Shown here: one piece after another, positions 18,382-26,262 of the stretch
How the letters are laid out: each line of letters begins with the position of its first letter
Numbering within the stretch: position 1 is the stretch's first letter
Assembly (NCBI RefSeq): GCF_001425355.1
Contig: NZ_LMQN01000012.1
Span: 227,510-291,509, forward strand
Origin: Chryseobacterium sp. Leaf405
GTDB taxonomy: Bacteria; Bacteroidota; Bacteroidia; Flavobacteriales; Weeksellaceae
Length of the DNA: 64,000 nucleotides
Reading direction: 5' to 3'
The notes under the pieces: generated by a model
Seen by the model: the letters and a program-made list of their open reading frames with translations, nothing else
The model's database searches: none
Told to the model about the DNA's origin: nothing
Translations under genes and position numbers: made by a program

Positions 18382-19810
18382 CAAATATATAGCAGCCATT
18401 GCCTTATCGCTTGTTTTAGCAAGCTGTAAGGCGCCAATGGCGACCGTCATAAAAGACGAGGTGAAAGAAAATGTACCCCAGAATTTTAATCAGGAAGATC
18501 AGGGTGATGCCAATAATAACAGCGGGACAACCCCTTGGAGACAATTTTTCACTGATCCTAATCTGGTTGCTCTAATTGAAACTTCTCTAAAGAACAATCA
18601 GGAATTAATGATCACTCTGCAGGAAATTGAAATTGCAAAAAGTGGAGTTTTATCTAAAAAAGGAAAATTAACGCCAACGGTTTCTGCGGGAATTGGTGCA
18701 GGAGTAAAAAAAGCCGGACGTTACACAAGTGAAGGTGCAGGCGATGCTACCACAGAAATTGAACCGGGAAGAGAAATGCCGGATCCTCTTGGAAATTTCG
18801 AAGGCGGTTTAATGGCAAACTGGGAAATCGACATCTGGAAAAAATTGAGAAATGAGAAAGATGCAGCAGTTGCCCATTACCTTTCAACGGTAGAAGGGAA
18901 GAATTTCGTTCTTTCAAACTTAATTGAAGAGGTAGCTGACAATTACTATGAACTGTTAGCTTTGGATAATCAGTTGGATATTATTCAGCAGTATATTAAA
19001 CTTCAGCAAAAGGCGTTGGAGATCTCAAAAATTCAGAAAGAAGCTGCTGCGACAACTGAATTGGCTGTGAAAAAGTTTGAAGCAGAATTGGCAAAATCCA
19101 AAGCGACAGAGTATACAATTCGTCAGGAAATTACGGAGAAAGAGAATCAGATCAATGCGCTGTGTGGTCGTTATCCTCAGCCGATTGTAAGAACGAAAGG
19201 AGATTTTATGACAACGATTCCGCAAACGGTATATACAGGAATTCCGTCACAGTTGTTGGCAAACCGTCCCGACATCAAACAAGCTGAATTAGAATTAAAA
19301 TCATCAAAATTAGATGTTGAAGCAGCAAGAAAAGAGTTTTATCCTTCATTGGAAATCTCTGCAACGCTAGGATTGGAAGCTTTTAAACCTTCTTATTTAG
19401 TGAAAATGCCGGAATCTATTGCCTATAATTTGGTTGGAGAATTAGCAGGTCCGCTTATTAATAAAAGTGCGATTAAAGCTAATTTCCAGACTGCAGATGC
19501 AAAACAGATTCAGGCTTTGTATGAATATGATAAAACGATTTTAAATGCCTATCTGGATGTGGCCAACCTGATGTCTAGAGTGAAGAATATCGATCAATAT
19601 TATCAGCTTAAGGCACAGGAGACAAAATCGTTGGAAGAATCGATCGATATTGCGAATCAGCTATTCCGAAACTCAAGAGCAGATTATCTGGAAGTTCTTT
19701 TGAACCAAAGAGATGCCCTGGATGCAAAAATGGAATTGGTTGAAGCAAAACAAAAACAGCTGAGTACAGTTGTTGATATTTATAAGAGCTTAGGCGGAGG
19801 CTGGAAGTGA
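18368..19810 (+). CDS. outer-membrane efflux channel lipoprotein (TolC/NodT family)
   Basis: 480 residues from the ATG at 18368, which gives a compact lipoprotein signal ending in Cys20 (LVLASC); an in-frame ATG at 18359 adds three residues. Duplicated outer-membrane efflux domains are rich in helical hairpins, with LLANRPDIKQAELELKSS typical of the OprM/NodT family. It overlaps the pump gene by 14 bases, indicating translational coupling, and completes the adaptor-pump-channel set. Confidence 0.94.
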   Translation: MKIYNKYIAAIALSLVLASCKAPMATVIKDEVKENVPQNFNQEDQGDANNNSGTTPWRQFFTDPNLVALIETSLKNNQELMITLQEIEIAKSGVLSKKGKLTPTVSAGIGAGVKKAGRYTSEGAGDATTEIEPGREMPDPLGNFEGGLMANWEIDIWKKLRNEKDAAVAHYLSTVEGKNFVLSNLIEEVADNYYELLALDNQLDIIQQYIKLQQKALEISKIQKEAAATTELAVKKFEAELAKSKATEYTIRQEITEKENQINALCGRYPQPIVRTKGDFMTTIPQTVYTGIPSQLLANRPDIKQAELELKSSKLDVEAARKEFYPSLEISATLGLEAFKPSYLVKMPESIAYNLVGELAGPLINKSAIKANFQTADAKQIQALYEYDKTILNAYLDVANLMSRVKNIDQYYQLKAQETKSLEESIDIANQLFRNSRADYLEVLLNQRDALDAKMELVEAKQKQLSTVVDIYKSLGGGWK

Positions 19811-19834
19811 TTATAAATCCTTAATGTTTTAAAA

Positions 19835-19871
19835 AGAAAAGAGGCTGCCCGCAAGGAACAGTCTCTTTTCG
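19835..19871 (+). terminator. probable terminator of the efflux operon
   Basis: GAAAAGAGGCTG (from 19836) pairs with CAGTCTCTTTTC (to 19870), with one weak pair and an 11-base loop. The 3' T run is inside the stem, so strength is uncertain. Confidence 0.6.
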
Positions 19872-20370
19872 ATTAAAACTGAAAACTTTAAATAAAAAAA
19901 GGCTCATTTGCAGAACCTTTAGTAATTCATCTGCAGGAAATGGTAGCAAATAAATTATAATTTCGATGGTTATTAGTTTTTACCAGCTTTTAAAAAACCA
20001 ACCTTCCTTAAAGTAATTTCCCCGATTAAAGGAAGGCGGCTTATTTTATGATAAAATCATCATGCTTTTGTTTTTTTAAGGACGGGGAGTTTCAAAATTT
20101 ATCTGAGTATGTTTTCTTGGTATTTATTTTGATATTTCTATAATAGTAAAATTTATTTAAATTTTTCTTCTTTCATTTCGGATTCAAAATTATCACCTTC
20201 TCTCGATATAAAAAAATACTTGTTGTCTCTATTCACCAATTAAGACGGACTAATTTAAGAATTATAAATATTCAATGTTCTGATAATCATTTATTTATTT
20301 TGTAAAGTAGAAATAATTCTATAGTGGATGTTAATTCATTATTCATTGATAAAAACTGAGGTTTTTTATG
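19872..20370. other. AT-rich gap without a gene
   Basis: No credible coding frame. It contains an inverted repeat of CTTCCTTAA and TTAAAGGAAG between about 20002 and 20036, and otherwise AT-rich sequence leading to the promoter of the TPR/AraC regulator. I see nothing else in it. Confidence 0.55.
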
Positions 20371-20378
20371 TATTTTTG
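20371..20378 (+). promoter_or_regulatory. flavobacterial -7 box
   Basis: TATTTTTG matches TAnnTTTG and lies 12 bases before the ATG at 20391. Confidence 0.65.
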
Positions 20379-20390
20379 AGCAGAAACTAA

Positions 20391-22118
20391 ATGCAGATTA
20401 ATTTGTTAAAGGTGAATAAAAAACTATTTTTTATATTTTTATTAGGAATTTTTCAACTTTTTATGTCTCAGACTATTAATGATGATTATGAGACGTTAAG
20501 AGATAAATATGAAGATCTGCAGGAAAATGATCCCAAAGCTTTTCAGTTTCTTCAGATTTATATCAGCAAAGCAAAAAAAGAAAAAAACTATGAAAAATTA
20601 GTGCAAGGATATAAAGATGGTGTATTTTTTTCTTCTCTAAATGAAAATAAGTTAAAATACGCCGACAGTATTATTCATGCGGCAAAGAAATCTAAAGATA
20701 AAGACCTCATTATTGTTTCTCATATTGAAAAAGGAGTAATTTATTATTATCACTACAAAAAATTTCAACTGGCGCTTAATGAATATCTTGCAGCTTATGA
20801 ATATTCAAAAAATACAAAAAATGAATATTTAAAGTATCAGAATCTCTATCATATTGGTGTTGTTAAAAGTTATTTGGGCTATTATGAAGACGCTTCAGAG
20901 CTTTTTGAGAAATGTGTTGCTTATTACCGACAGCAGTCAAAAGCAGATATTCATCCAAACCTTATTTACAATAATAAAAAAGGATACCTTAACAGCCTGC
21001 ATCAGTTGCTGATCTGCAATAGACATTTAAATAAAAATAAAGAGGTAGATGCAGCTATACAGACAGGGCTTTCAGAAATAGGCAACGATCCGGATTACAC
21101 TCAGGAGAAAGCGTATTTTCTTTTGTCAAAAGGGATTTCGTACTATAGGGATCAGCAGTATGAGTTGGCATTGGAAAGTTTAAACCAATCTATTCCCGTA
21201 ATTAAAAAAAGCGGAGATTTTGCAAGACTATCTGTCGACTATTTTCATATCGGGAAAACATATGCAGGTTTAAAAAACACTAAGAAGTCTATTACTTATT
21301 TAAAAAAAGTAGACTCAATTTTTAATATACATCAGTTCATCCTTCCGGAACTCAGAGAAAATTATGAGATACTGATAGACCTTTCAAAGAAAGAGAAAGA
21401 TCAGGCTCAGCAGTTATATTATACCAGCCAGCTTTTGAAGGCAGACAGTATTATTGCCAAAGATTTTATTTATCTATCCCCAAAAATCCATAAAGAATAC
21501 GATACCCAAACCTTACTAGACGAAAAAAATAGTCTTCAGAAAGTAAGCATCTGGGGAATAATCATCATTTCGGTTCTTATTGTCTGGGCGGCAGGACTTG
21601 TTTTTCTACTGATTAAAAAACTTCGTAAAGAAAAAGAAGTAAAGCAGAAATACATTTTACTGGAAGAAAAATTTTCAGTGAAACAAGATCTTCTGGAAGA
21701 AAAAACGGTTCCTGTTGCTACTGTATGTGAAGAGAAAAAAGCAGGACCTGACGAGAGAAAAGTGAAAGAACTTCTTCAAAAGCTTTCATTGTTTGAGGAG
21801 AAAAAAGGCTTTACCCAAAAAGGGCTTACCGTAAGTAAACTGGCAGCAAGTTTGGGCACAAATTCAAATTATCTTTCTCAGGTTATTAATGAACACAAAA
21901 AAGTAAATTTCAACAAATATTTAAGCGAACTCCGGATCAACTACATTACCACATTACTTTTTGAAGATAAAGAATACCTGAAATATAGCATCGAAACATT
22001 GGCAAAAGAATGCGGCATCGCCTCCCGACAAAACTTCTCAGATCTTTTCTATGAGATCAATGGGATTCGCCCTACGGATTTTATTAAGAATAGAAAGCAG
22101 GAGCTGGAGAGTAAGTAA
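20391..22118 (+). CDS. TPR-repeat, membrane-anchored AraC-type transcription regulator
   Basis: 575 residues. An N-terminal signal or anchor (residues about 12-26) is followed by TPR-like helical repeats (about 40-360), for example IEKGVIYYYHYKKFQLALNEY. One membrane helix follows (IWGIIIISVLIVWAAGLVFLL, about 388-408), then a charged coiled linker. The C-terminal AraC helix-turn-helix domain contains LTVSKLAASLGTNSNYLSQVINE and ETLAKECGIASRQNFSDLFYEI. The layout resembles one-component regulators in which a periplasmic TPR sensor controls a cytoplasmic DNA-binding domain. Targets are unknown; the motif at 22170-22203 just downstream is a candidate site for some regulator of this kind. Confidence 0.9.
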   Translation: MQINLLKVNKKLFFIFLLGIFQLFMSQTINDDYETLRDKYEDLQENDPKAFQFLQIYISKAKKEKNYEKLVQGYKDGVFFSSLNENKLKYADSIIHAAKKSKDKDLIIVSHIEKGVIYYYHYKKFQLALNEYLAAYEYSKNTKNEYLKYQNLYHIGVVKSYLGYYEDASELFEKCVAYYRQQSKADIHPNLIYNNKKGYLNSLHQLLICNRHLNKNKEVDAAIQTGLSEIGNDPDYTQEKAYFLLSKGISYYRDQQYELALESLNQSIPVIKKSGDFARLSVDYFHIGKTYAGLKNTKKSITYLKKVDSIFNIHQFILPELRENYEILIDLSKKEKDQAQQLYYTSQLLKADSIIAKDFIYLSPKIHKEYDTQTLLDEKNSLQKVSIWGIIIISVLIVWAAGLVFLLIKKLRKEKEVKQKYILLEEKFSVKQDLLEEKTVPVATVCEEKKAGPDERKVKELLQKLSLFEEKKGFTQKGLTVSKLAASLGTNSNYLSQVINEHKKVNFNKYLSELRINYITTLLFEDKEYLKYSIETLAKECGIASRQNFSDLFYEINGIRPTDFIKNRKQELESK

Positions 22119-22169
22119 AGATTTTTAATTTTCTTTAATACAAATTAATTCTGATATATTAATTAAATA

Positions 22170-22203
22170 CGTCAAGTTATGTCGTGTTGCAAAATTATAT
22201 TTG
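22170..22203 (+). promoter_or_regulatory. promoter with conserved upstream motif (copy 1)
   Basis: CGTCAAGTTATGTCGTGTTG is followed at fixed distance by TATATTTG (22196-22203), a TAnnTTTG box. The same block with the same spacing recurs at 35129-35162. The nearest downstream start is 22303. Confidence 0.6.
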
Positions 22204-22267
22204 TAAAATATGACCAGAATCATATTAAATCTCATTAATAAATCTTTCAGTTGTGAAGTAGAAAATA

Positions 22268-22275
22268 TACTTTTG
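22268..22275 (+). promoter_or_regulatory. second -7 box before 22303
   Basis: TACTTTTG matches TAnnTTTG, 28 bases before the ATG at 22303. Confidence 0.45.
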
Positions 22276-22302
22276 CAATTAATTTAACATATTTTAACTT
22301 TT

Positions 22303-22562
22303 ATGAAAAAAAAATTATTACCACTAGCTTTAGTAATTTAAAGAACAATATTCTTAATTCAAAAGATGCTTTGTATACATTGTCTTCTAATGAACCTGAT
22401 GGCAAAACACGATTAAGAATTTATGATTTTAATGGAAATAATTTTGAAGAAATTACTTCTAAGGAGTTAGATTTTTCAATATATAATTTTGGTAACTACA
22501 TATTACTTTACACTAGCAAATCTACAAAAAATAAATTCTGCCCTAACTTCACTCAAAAATAA
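22303..22562 (+). pseudogene. small gene broken by a frameshift in a poly-A run
   Basis: The ATG at 22303 is followed by nine A residues and its frame stops after 12 codons at 22339. In the next frame a continuous reading runs through LKNNILNSKDALYTLSSNEP to a stop at 22562. One extra A in the run would join them into a protein of about 86 residues starting MKKKIITTSFSNL. No family recognised. A sequencing error, slippage or true decay are all possible. Confidence 0.45.
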
Positions 22563-22566
22563 TGTT

Positions 22567-22836
22567 ATGGCAGATAAATATCCTTTGGTTTATATTGAGT
22601 GGGAAGACGCATATTCTGTACCTCAAGAATGGCATACAGAAGATCAGATGACCGGAATCTTAGCTGATGAATGTTTTACAGTGAAACAAACAGGATTTAT
22701 TATCAAAGAAACAGATAAATTTATTGTTTTAGCCAATGTACTAAATGAACTTAATTTATCTGAAAACCAATTTTCGGGACTCCATAGAATCCCGAAAGGT
22801 TGTTTATTAAAGCAAATAGATTTAAAATTTACTTAG
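22567..22836 (+). CDS. small hypothetical protein
   Basis: 89 residues from the ATG at 22567 (the same frame is open further upstream without an ATG). Segments such as YIEWEDAYSVPQEWHTEDQ and CFTVKQTGFIIKETDKFIVL suggest a compact alpha/beta soluble protein. It ends with a 3' overlap against the convergent gene at 22829. Function unknown. Confidence 0.6.
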   Translation: MADKYPLVYIEWEDAYSVPQEWHTEDQMTGILADECFTVKQTGFIIKETDKFIVLANVLNELNLSENQFSGLHRIPKGCLLKQIDLKFT

Positions 22837-22972
22837 GTTTATTTACTTTAATTGTTTCCTTAACAGTGATATTAGGATGCTTCTCTGCATATTCTTTTGT
22901 TACAATTTTTCCATCTTCAGCGCTTCTGTAGATTGTTCTCTTTGTTGTAGTAGTTGTTTTTTTCTGAGCCAT
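22829..22972 (-). CDS. small basic protein, about 47 residues
   Basis: From the ATG at 22972: MAQKKTTTTTKRTIYRSAED, then GKIVTKEYAEKHPNITVKE. The RSAxDGxxVTKxYAxxHP pattern is a widespread small bacterial protein of unknown role, sometimes labelled 'multidrug transporter' in databases without support. The 17 upstream codons in frame are not favoured because the internal ATG gives the family N-terminus. Confidence 0.7.
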   Translation of the reverse strand: MAQKKTTTTTKRTIYRSAEDGKIVTKEYAEKHPNITVKETIKVNKPK

Positions 22973-23023
22973 GATTTTCAATGTTTTAAGTTTAAATAAA
23001 ACTACAAAAAACATTTGAATCAT

Positions 23024-23057
23024 TATAAAAAAACTTTCCCCATATAGAGAAAAGTTT
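23024..23057 (-). terminator. intrinsic terminator for the 23127-24148 genes
   Basis: On the minus strand AAACTTT (23057-23051) pairs with AAAGTTT (23037-23031), followed by a T-rich tract. A second small hairpin (AAGCTC/GAGCTT) lies at 23070-23087. Confidence 0.65.
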
Positions 23058-23126
23058 GTAAATTTGAATAAGCTCTTTTTAGAGCTTCACCATTATGAGT
23101 CTGCTTTTAATTAAGTGGACTCATTT

Positions 23127-23753
23127 TTATTTGTCATAAGGAAAGTTTCTTGATAACTTTCGCATTAAACTTTCAACCAAATCATCAGTTGATCTTGTAT
23201 AATTATCATTCATAGTTTTGTAAAATCTCCAAATCATATCTCCAGATGATCCATCATTTAAAACCATTGTTAAAGTAGCAGATCCTGTTTTCCCGCCAAA
23301 ACCTGTGAATAATACAGAAGTTAATGCTGCACCATCAGATTTAGTTTGTTCATTCTCGAATCTTCCGCTAATTACAGCATCCACACCTAATATTTTGCAC
23401 ACTTCATCTTTTGTAAGTTCATCTAGTTTATTTTCGGCTCCGGCTTTCTTAAGCAGAATGTTTGTTTTTTCAACATCTTGAAATTCTACTGAATAGTTTT
23501 TACGCTTACGAAGTAAAAAAGTGTACATACTTGATTGAATACTCTTGGCTGTTGAAATTTCCTGTTGTCGATTTGCTTCAGCACTAAATCCTTTTGGTTG
23601 TTTTCTGTAAGTAATTGTTGTAGGAAATGGAAGTATGGCAACTGTTTTATGTTTAGCTACAATCTGATTTAAATTCTTCGCTTCAAAAATTTGCTTTTGA
23701 GCTGTAATAAATGTTGCAAATGTAATTGCAAAAATTGTCATTAGTTTTTTCAT
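23127..23753 (-). CDS. secreted protein of unknown function
   Basis: 208 residues with a signal peptide (MKKLMTIFAITFATFITAQ). The mature part contains KTVAILPFPTTITYRK, ILGVDAVISGRFENEQ and SGDMIWRFYKTMND, a pattern like CsgG/GNA1162-type periplasmic proteins (VAVLPF ... GADAVVxG), which is a suggestion only. It overlaps the upstream membrane gene by four bases, so the two form an operon. Confidence 0.65.
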   Translation of the reverse strand: MKKLMTIFAITFATFITAQKQIFEAKNLNQIVAKHKTVAILPFPTTITYRKQPKGFSAEANRQQEISTAKSIQSSMYTFLLRKRKNYSVEFQDVEKTNILLKKAGAENKLDELTKDEVCKILGVDAVISGRFENEQTKSDGAALTSVLFTGFGGKTGSATLTMVLNDGSSGDMIWRFYKTMNDNYTRSTDDLVESLMRKLSRNFPYDK

Positions 23754-24148
23754 GATTTTATATTATTAAGTTCTTTATTTAATATTTGACGTCCATATAT
23801 AGCCAGAATAATTCCGTTTATCCCTATGGTTTGATTTTCATAAAGCTTATTGTAAGGAAGAATAAATAGGAATATGACAAATACTGATATTATTATATAA
23901 TGACAAGTTGTAAAGCCAATTTTAATATCAGAAGTAGATCTTTTTTCTCCAGAATCAAATGTGAAGTAATAGATTAGCGCATAAGCTAAAAAGGTTGCAG
24001 TAAAACTGCTTAATACAGAAATAAGAAAAAAACTAAATTCAGAATTTTTACCTGAAAATATATAGCAGGAAATAATTTGAAGGATTACAGAAAGAAAGAA
24101 TAAAATTGGAATACTTATATTTTTCACTAGACTATTTTTTTGTTTCAC
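23750..24148 (-). CDS. four-helix membrane protein of unknown function
   Basis: 132 residues with hydrophobic segments near 9-30, 36-62, 82-100 and 108-122. No family recognised. Its stop overlaps the start of the secreted-protein gene (four bases), indicating co-translation. Confidence 0.6.
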   Translation of the reverse strand: MKQKNSLVKNISIPILFFLSVILQIISCYIFSGKNSEFSFFLISVLSSFTATFLAYALIYYFTFDSGEKRSTSDIKIGFTTCHYIIISVFVIFLFILPYNKLYENQTIGINGIILAIYGRQILNKELNNIKS

Positions 24149-24177
24149 TCAGTCCCAAAATGAAAGGTTATAAATAC

Positions 24178-24346
24178 ATAAAGCGTGGAACTTAACCGTA
24201 TTTATTTCTCGTGAGGCTCTGGTAAGCCAATAGGTAAATAAACAGGAAAGCCCACGCCTATGGCATGAGCATTCGCTAATTTATATACACCTATTTTTTG
24301 AATTTACCAGATTCCACGAGGTAGTATAAAACAGCTAACGCTTTGT
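24178..24346. ncRNA. candidate structured non-coding element upstream of the transposase
   Basis: Four collinear nested pairings: AAAGCG/CGCTTT (24180-24185, 24339-24344), CTCGTG/CACGAG (24208-24213, 24315-24320), CTGGTAA/TTACCAG (24219-24225, 24304-24310) and AATAGGT/ACCTATT (24229-24235, 24289-24295). GC content is visibly higher than in the surrounding DNA. The long hairpin with a large internal bubble recalls 6S-RNA-like architecture, but an IS end or recombination site is equally possible. Strand unknown. Confidence 0.5.
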
Positions 24347-24442
24347 TCGTTAAAATTTGAGACAAAAATAGGGGTTTAAAGTGTTAAAAAACAATAACAA
24401 ATGAAAATTATTTTGTAAATTAGTCACACCACTATTCACAAA

Positions 24443-25369
24443 ATGATAAACACAAATATTAAATCAGTATTGGAGCTCCTAAATACATTTTCTACAGAAC
24501 AAATTTGTATTGAATATTTAGAGCAAATGAGATGGAACGGAATCGTAGTAAGTCCTTTTGATCCTTTGTCAAAAGTCTATAAATGCAAAGGCAACAATTA
24601 CAGATGTAAGAATACCGGAAAATATTTTAATGCAAAAACAGGATCTCTATTTGAGAATACAAAGATTAGTTTGCAAAAGTGGTTTTTAGCAATTTGGCTA
24701 GTAACTTCACATAAAAAAGGAATCAGTTCAATTCAGCTATCAAAAGATATTGACGTAACTCAGAAAACAGCCTGGTTTATGCTTCAAAGAATAAGATCTT
24801 GTTTTGTAATTGAAAACAATAATGAGTTAGAAGGAATTGTAGAATGTGATGAAACTTTTATAGGTGGCAAAAATAAAAACAGGCATAAGGATAAAAAAGT
24901 TAAGAATTCTCAGGGCAGAAGCTTTAAAGATAAAACGCCAGTAATGGGAATGTTACAGAGGAATGGAAAAATGAATGCGTACGTTGTAGCCGATACAAAA
25001 AGGAATAGTATCCAGCCGTTAATCTGCAGGTTTGTAAATCCAGAAACTACACAATTAATTAGTGACGAATGGTTAGGATATACAGGACTAAGCAAATACT
25101 ATGATCATAAAATAATTGATCATTCTAAAAAAGAATATGTAAGTTTGCAGGACTCTTCAATACATACCAACACAATAGAAGGCAGTTGGAAAATTCTTAA
25201 AAGTGCTGTAAGCGGAATGTATAATCATGTTTCTAGAAAACACCTTCAGAAATATGTAGACGAATTTGTATTCAGGTATAATCTTAGAAAAACTCCTGAT
25301 AACCAAAAATTCTTACATCTTTTAATAAATAGTGATGTAAGAACAAAATATAAAGACTTAGCTGCATAA
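24443..25369 (+). CDS. IS1595-family (ISXO2-like) transposase
   Basis: 308 residues. The N-terminal zinc-ribbon region reads VYKCKGNNYRCKNTGKYFNA; the first CxxC knuckle usual in this family is missing (VSPFD). A helix-turn-helix follows (SSIQLSKDIDVTQKTAWFMLQRIR). The DDE-type catalytic core has VECDETFIGGKNKNRH, LISDEWLGYTGL, IHTNTIEGSWKILKSAVSGMY and HLQKYVDEFVFRYN. Terminal inverted repeats and target duplications could not be found, so whether this is a complete IS or a domesticated copy is open. Confidence 0.92.
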   Translation: MINTNIKSVLELLNTFSTEQICIEYLEQMRWNGIVVSPFDPLSKVYKCKGNNYRCKNTGKYFNAKTGSLFENTKISLQKWFLAIWLVTSHKKGISSIQLSKDIDVTQKTAWFMLQRIRSCFVIENNNELEGIVECDETFIGGKNKNRHKDKKVKNSQGRSFKDKTPVMGMLQRNGKMNAYVVADTKRNSIQPLICRFVNPETTQLISDEWLGYTGLSKYYDHKIIDHSKKEYVSLQDSSIHTNTIEGSWKILKSAVSGMYNHVSRKHLQKYVDEFVFRYNLRKTPDNQKFLHLLINSDVRTKYKDLAA

Positions 25370-25370
25370 A

Positions 25371-25592
25371 ATGTTAGTACAAGAACTTAAAGATAAAAAC
25401 GTGAAAAGCGTATTAATGAATGGAATTGAATACTTTGATGTTAAGGATATCAGAGATAATCATCCTGATTTAAAAATCGATATTAAGAAAATTCTTATTG
25501 TTAGAAGAAAGTCATATATAACCGCAAATTATGTTGAACAACTAACAGATTTTGATAAAGTGTTTAAAGGATTATTTGAGAGTAAAGGTTAA
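25371..25592 (+). CDS. small protein coupled to the transposase gene
   Basis: 73 residues, with its ATG one base after the transposase stop, so the two are probably co-translated. The start KSVLMNGIEYFDVKDIRDNH has the look of the N-terminal strand-turn of Bro-N/antirepressor-like domains, but the resemblance is weak. It may be an accessory protein of the element. Followed by a terminator. Confidence 0.55.
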   Translation: MLVQELKDKNVKSVLMNGIEYFDVKDIRDNHPDLKIDIKKILIVRRKSYITANYVEQLTDFDKVFKGLFESKG

Positions 25593-25616
25593 TTACAATA
25601 TATTATTACAAACATA

Positions 25617-25650
25617 AAAAAGGACTAGAAAAAATCTAATCCTTTTTTTT
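25617..25650 (+). terminator. intrinsic terminator after the transposase unit
   Basis: A 13-bp stem (25617-25629 with 25635-25647, one mismatch on this strand) and loop AAAAA is followed by T residues. A run on the other side would also serve leftward transcripts. Confidence 0.75.
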
Positions 25651-25652
25651 AT

Positions 25653-25660
25653 TACATTTG
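25653..25660 (+). promoter_or_regulatory. flavobacterial -7 box
   Basis: TACATTTG lies 33 bases before the ATG at 25694 and supports the rightward reading frame as the real gene here. Confidence 0.55.
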
Positions 25661-25693
25661 AGAAAAACTTTATCTATAAAAATGTCGCTATAA

Positions 25694-26161
25694 ATGTTTA
25701 TAAATGTATTAAGCCAAATAACAGATACAGATATCTCAATTGTTTGGGATATTAAGAATTGGATAAATTGGATAATAGGCGGAATTTTATCAGCTATTAT
25801 TGGATCAATATGGAAATTAATAAAATTGCCACAAATCAATGCAAATCCCTTGGCAATTGTAAAGCTTAAAAACAAAAGAATTGTAAAAGTTACAGGTTTT
25901 ATTTTTACATATTTAATTCCTCTTTCTGTAATTGTATATGTTTTTATTGAAAATAAAGTTGAAAATAACTTAAGGAATATATTATTATTCATTTTAATAT
26001 TTTTTATATTGTTTGTTAATATTGTTTTAGATGTTATAACGCCTCACATTATTAAGATATATGAATTGATGATTATAAAATCTAAAACAGATTCAGATAA
26101 GTTGAAAAAAATAGATGATTGTTTTACTAAAGTTTATGAGCATATTGAAAGAAATAAATAA
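25694..26161 (+). CDS. membrane protein of unknown function
   Basis: 155 residues. Hydrophobic segments near 22-42 (NWIIGGILSAIIGSIWKLI), 66-84 and 91-115, and a charged C-terminal helix. The -7 box at 25653 and the hydrophobic pattern favour this frame over the overlapping minus-strand frame 25636-25992. No family recognised. It lies between the transposase unit and the truncated Rhs gene. Confidence 0.55.
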   Translation: MFINVLSQITDTDISIVWDIKNWINWIIGGILSAIIGSIWKLIKLPQINANPLAIVKLKNKRIVKVTGFIFTYLIPLSVIVYVFIENKVENNLRNILLFILIFFILFVNIVLDVITPHIIKIYELMIIKSKTDSDKLKKIDDCFTKVYEHIERNK

Positions 26162-26262
26162 ATTTTGCATATACTATCTACTAGTGTAAAGTTGTATGTA
26201 GTTACCATAATTTTAATAGTACTTCAGGCTATACTCCTATATACAGTTCATCTAATCCACTT

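Noticed and set aside
23091..23126. ATGAGTC/GACTCAT inverted repeat as terminator of the 23127 gene
   Set aside because: The T run is on the wrong strand for leftward transcription; the hairpin at 23031-23057 fits better.
24149..25692. Defined IS boundaries around the transposase
   Set aside because: No convincing terminal inverted repeats or target-site duplication could be found by eye, so no element ends are claimed.
25636..25992. Minus-strand frame of 118 codons
   Set aside because: It overlaps the rightward membrane protein gene, which has a TAnnTTTG box and a better start; the minus frame is probably its shadow.
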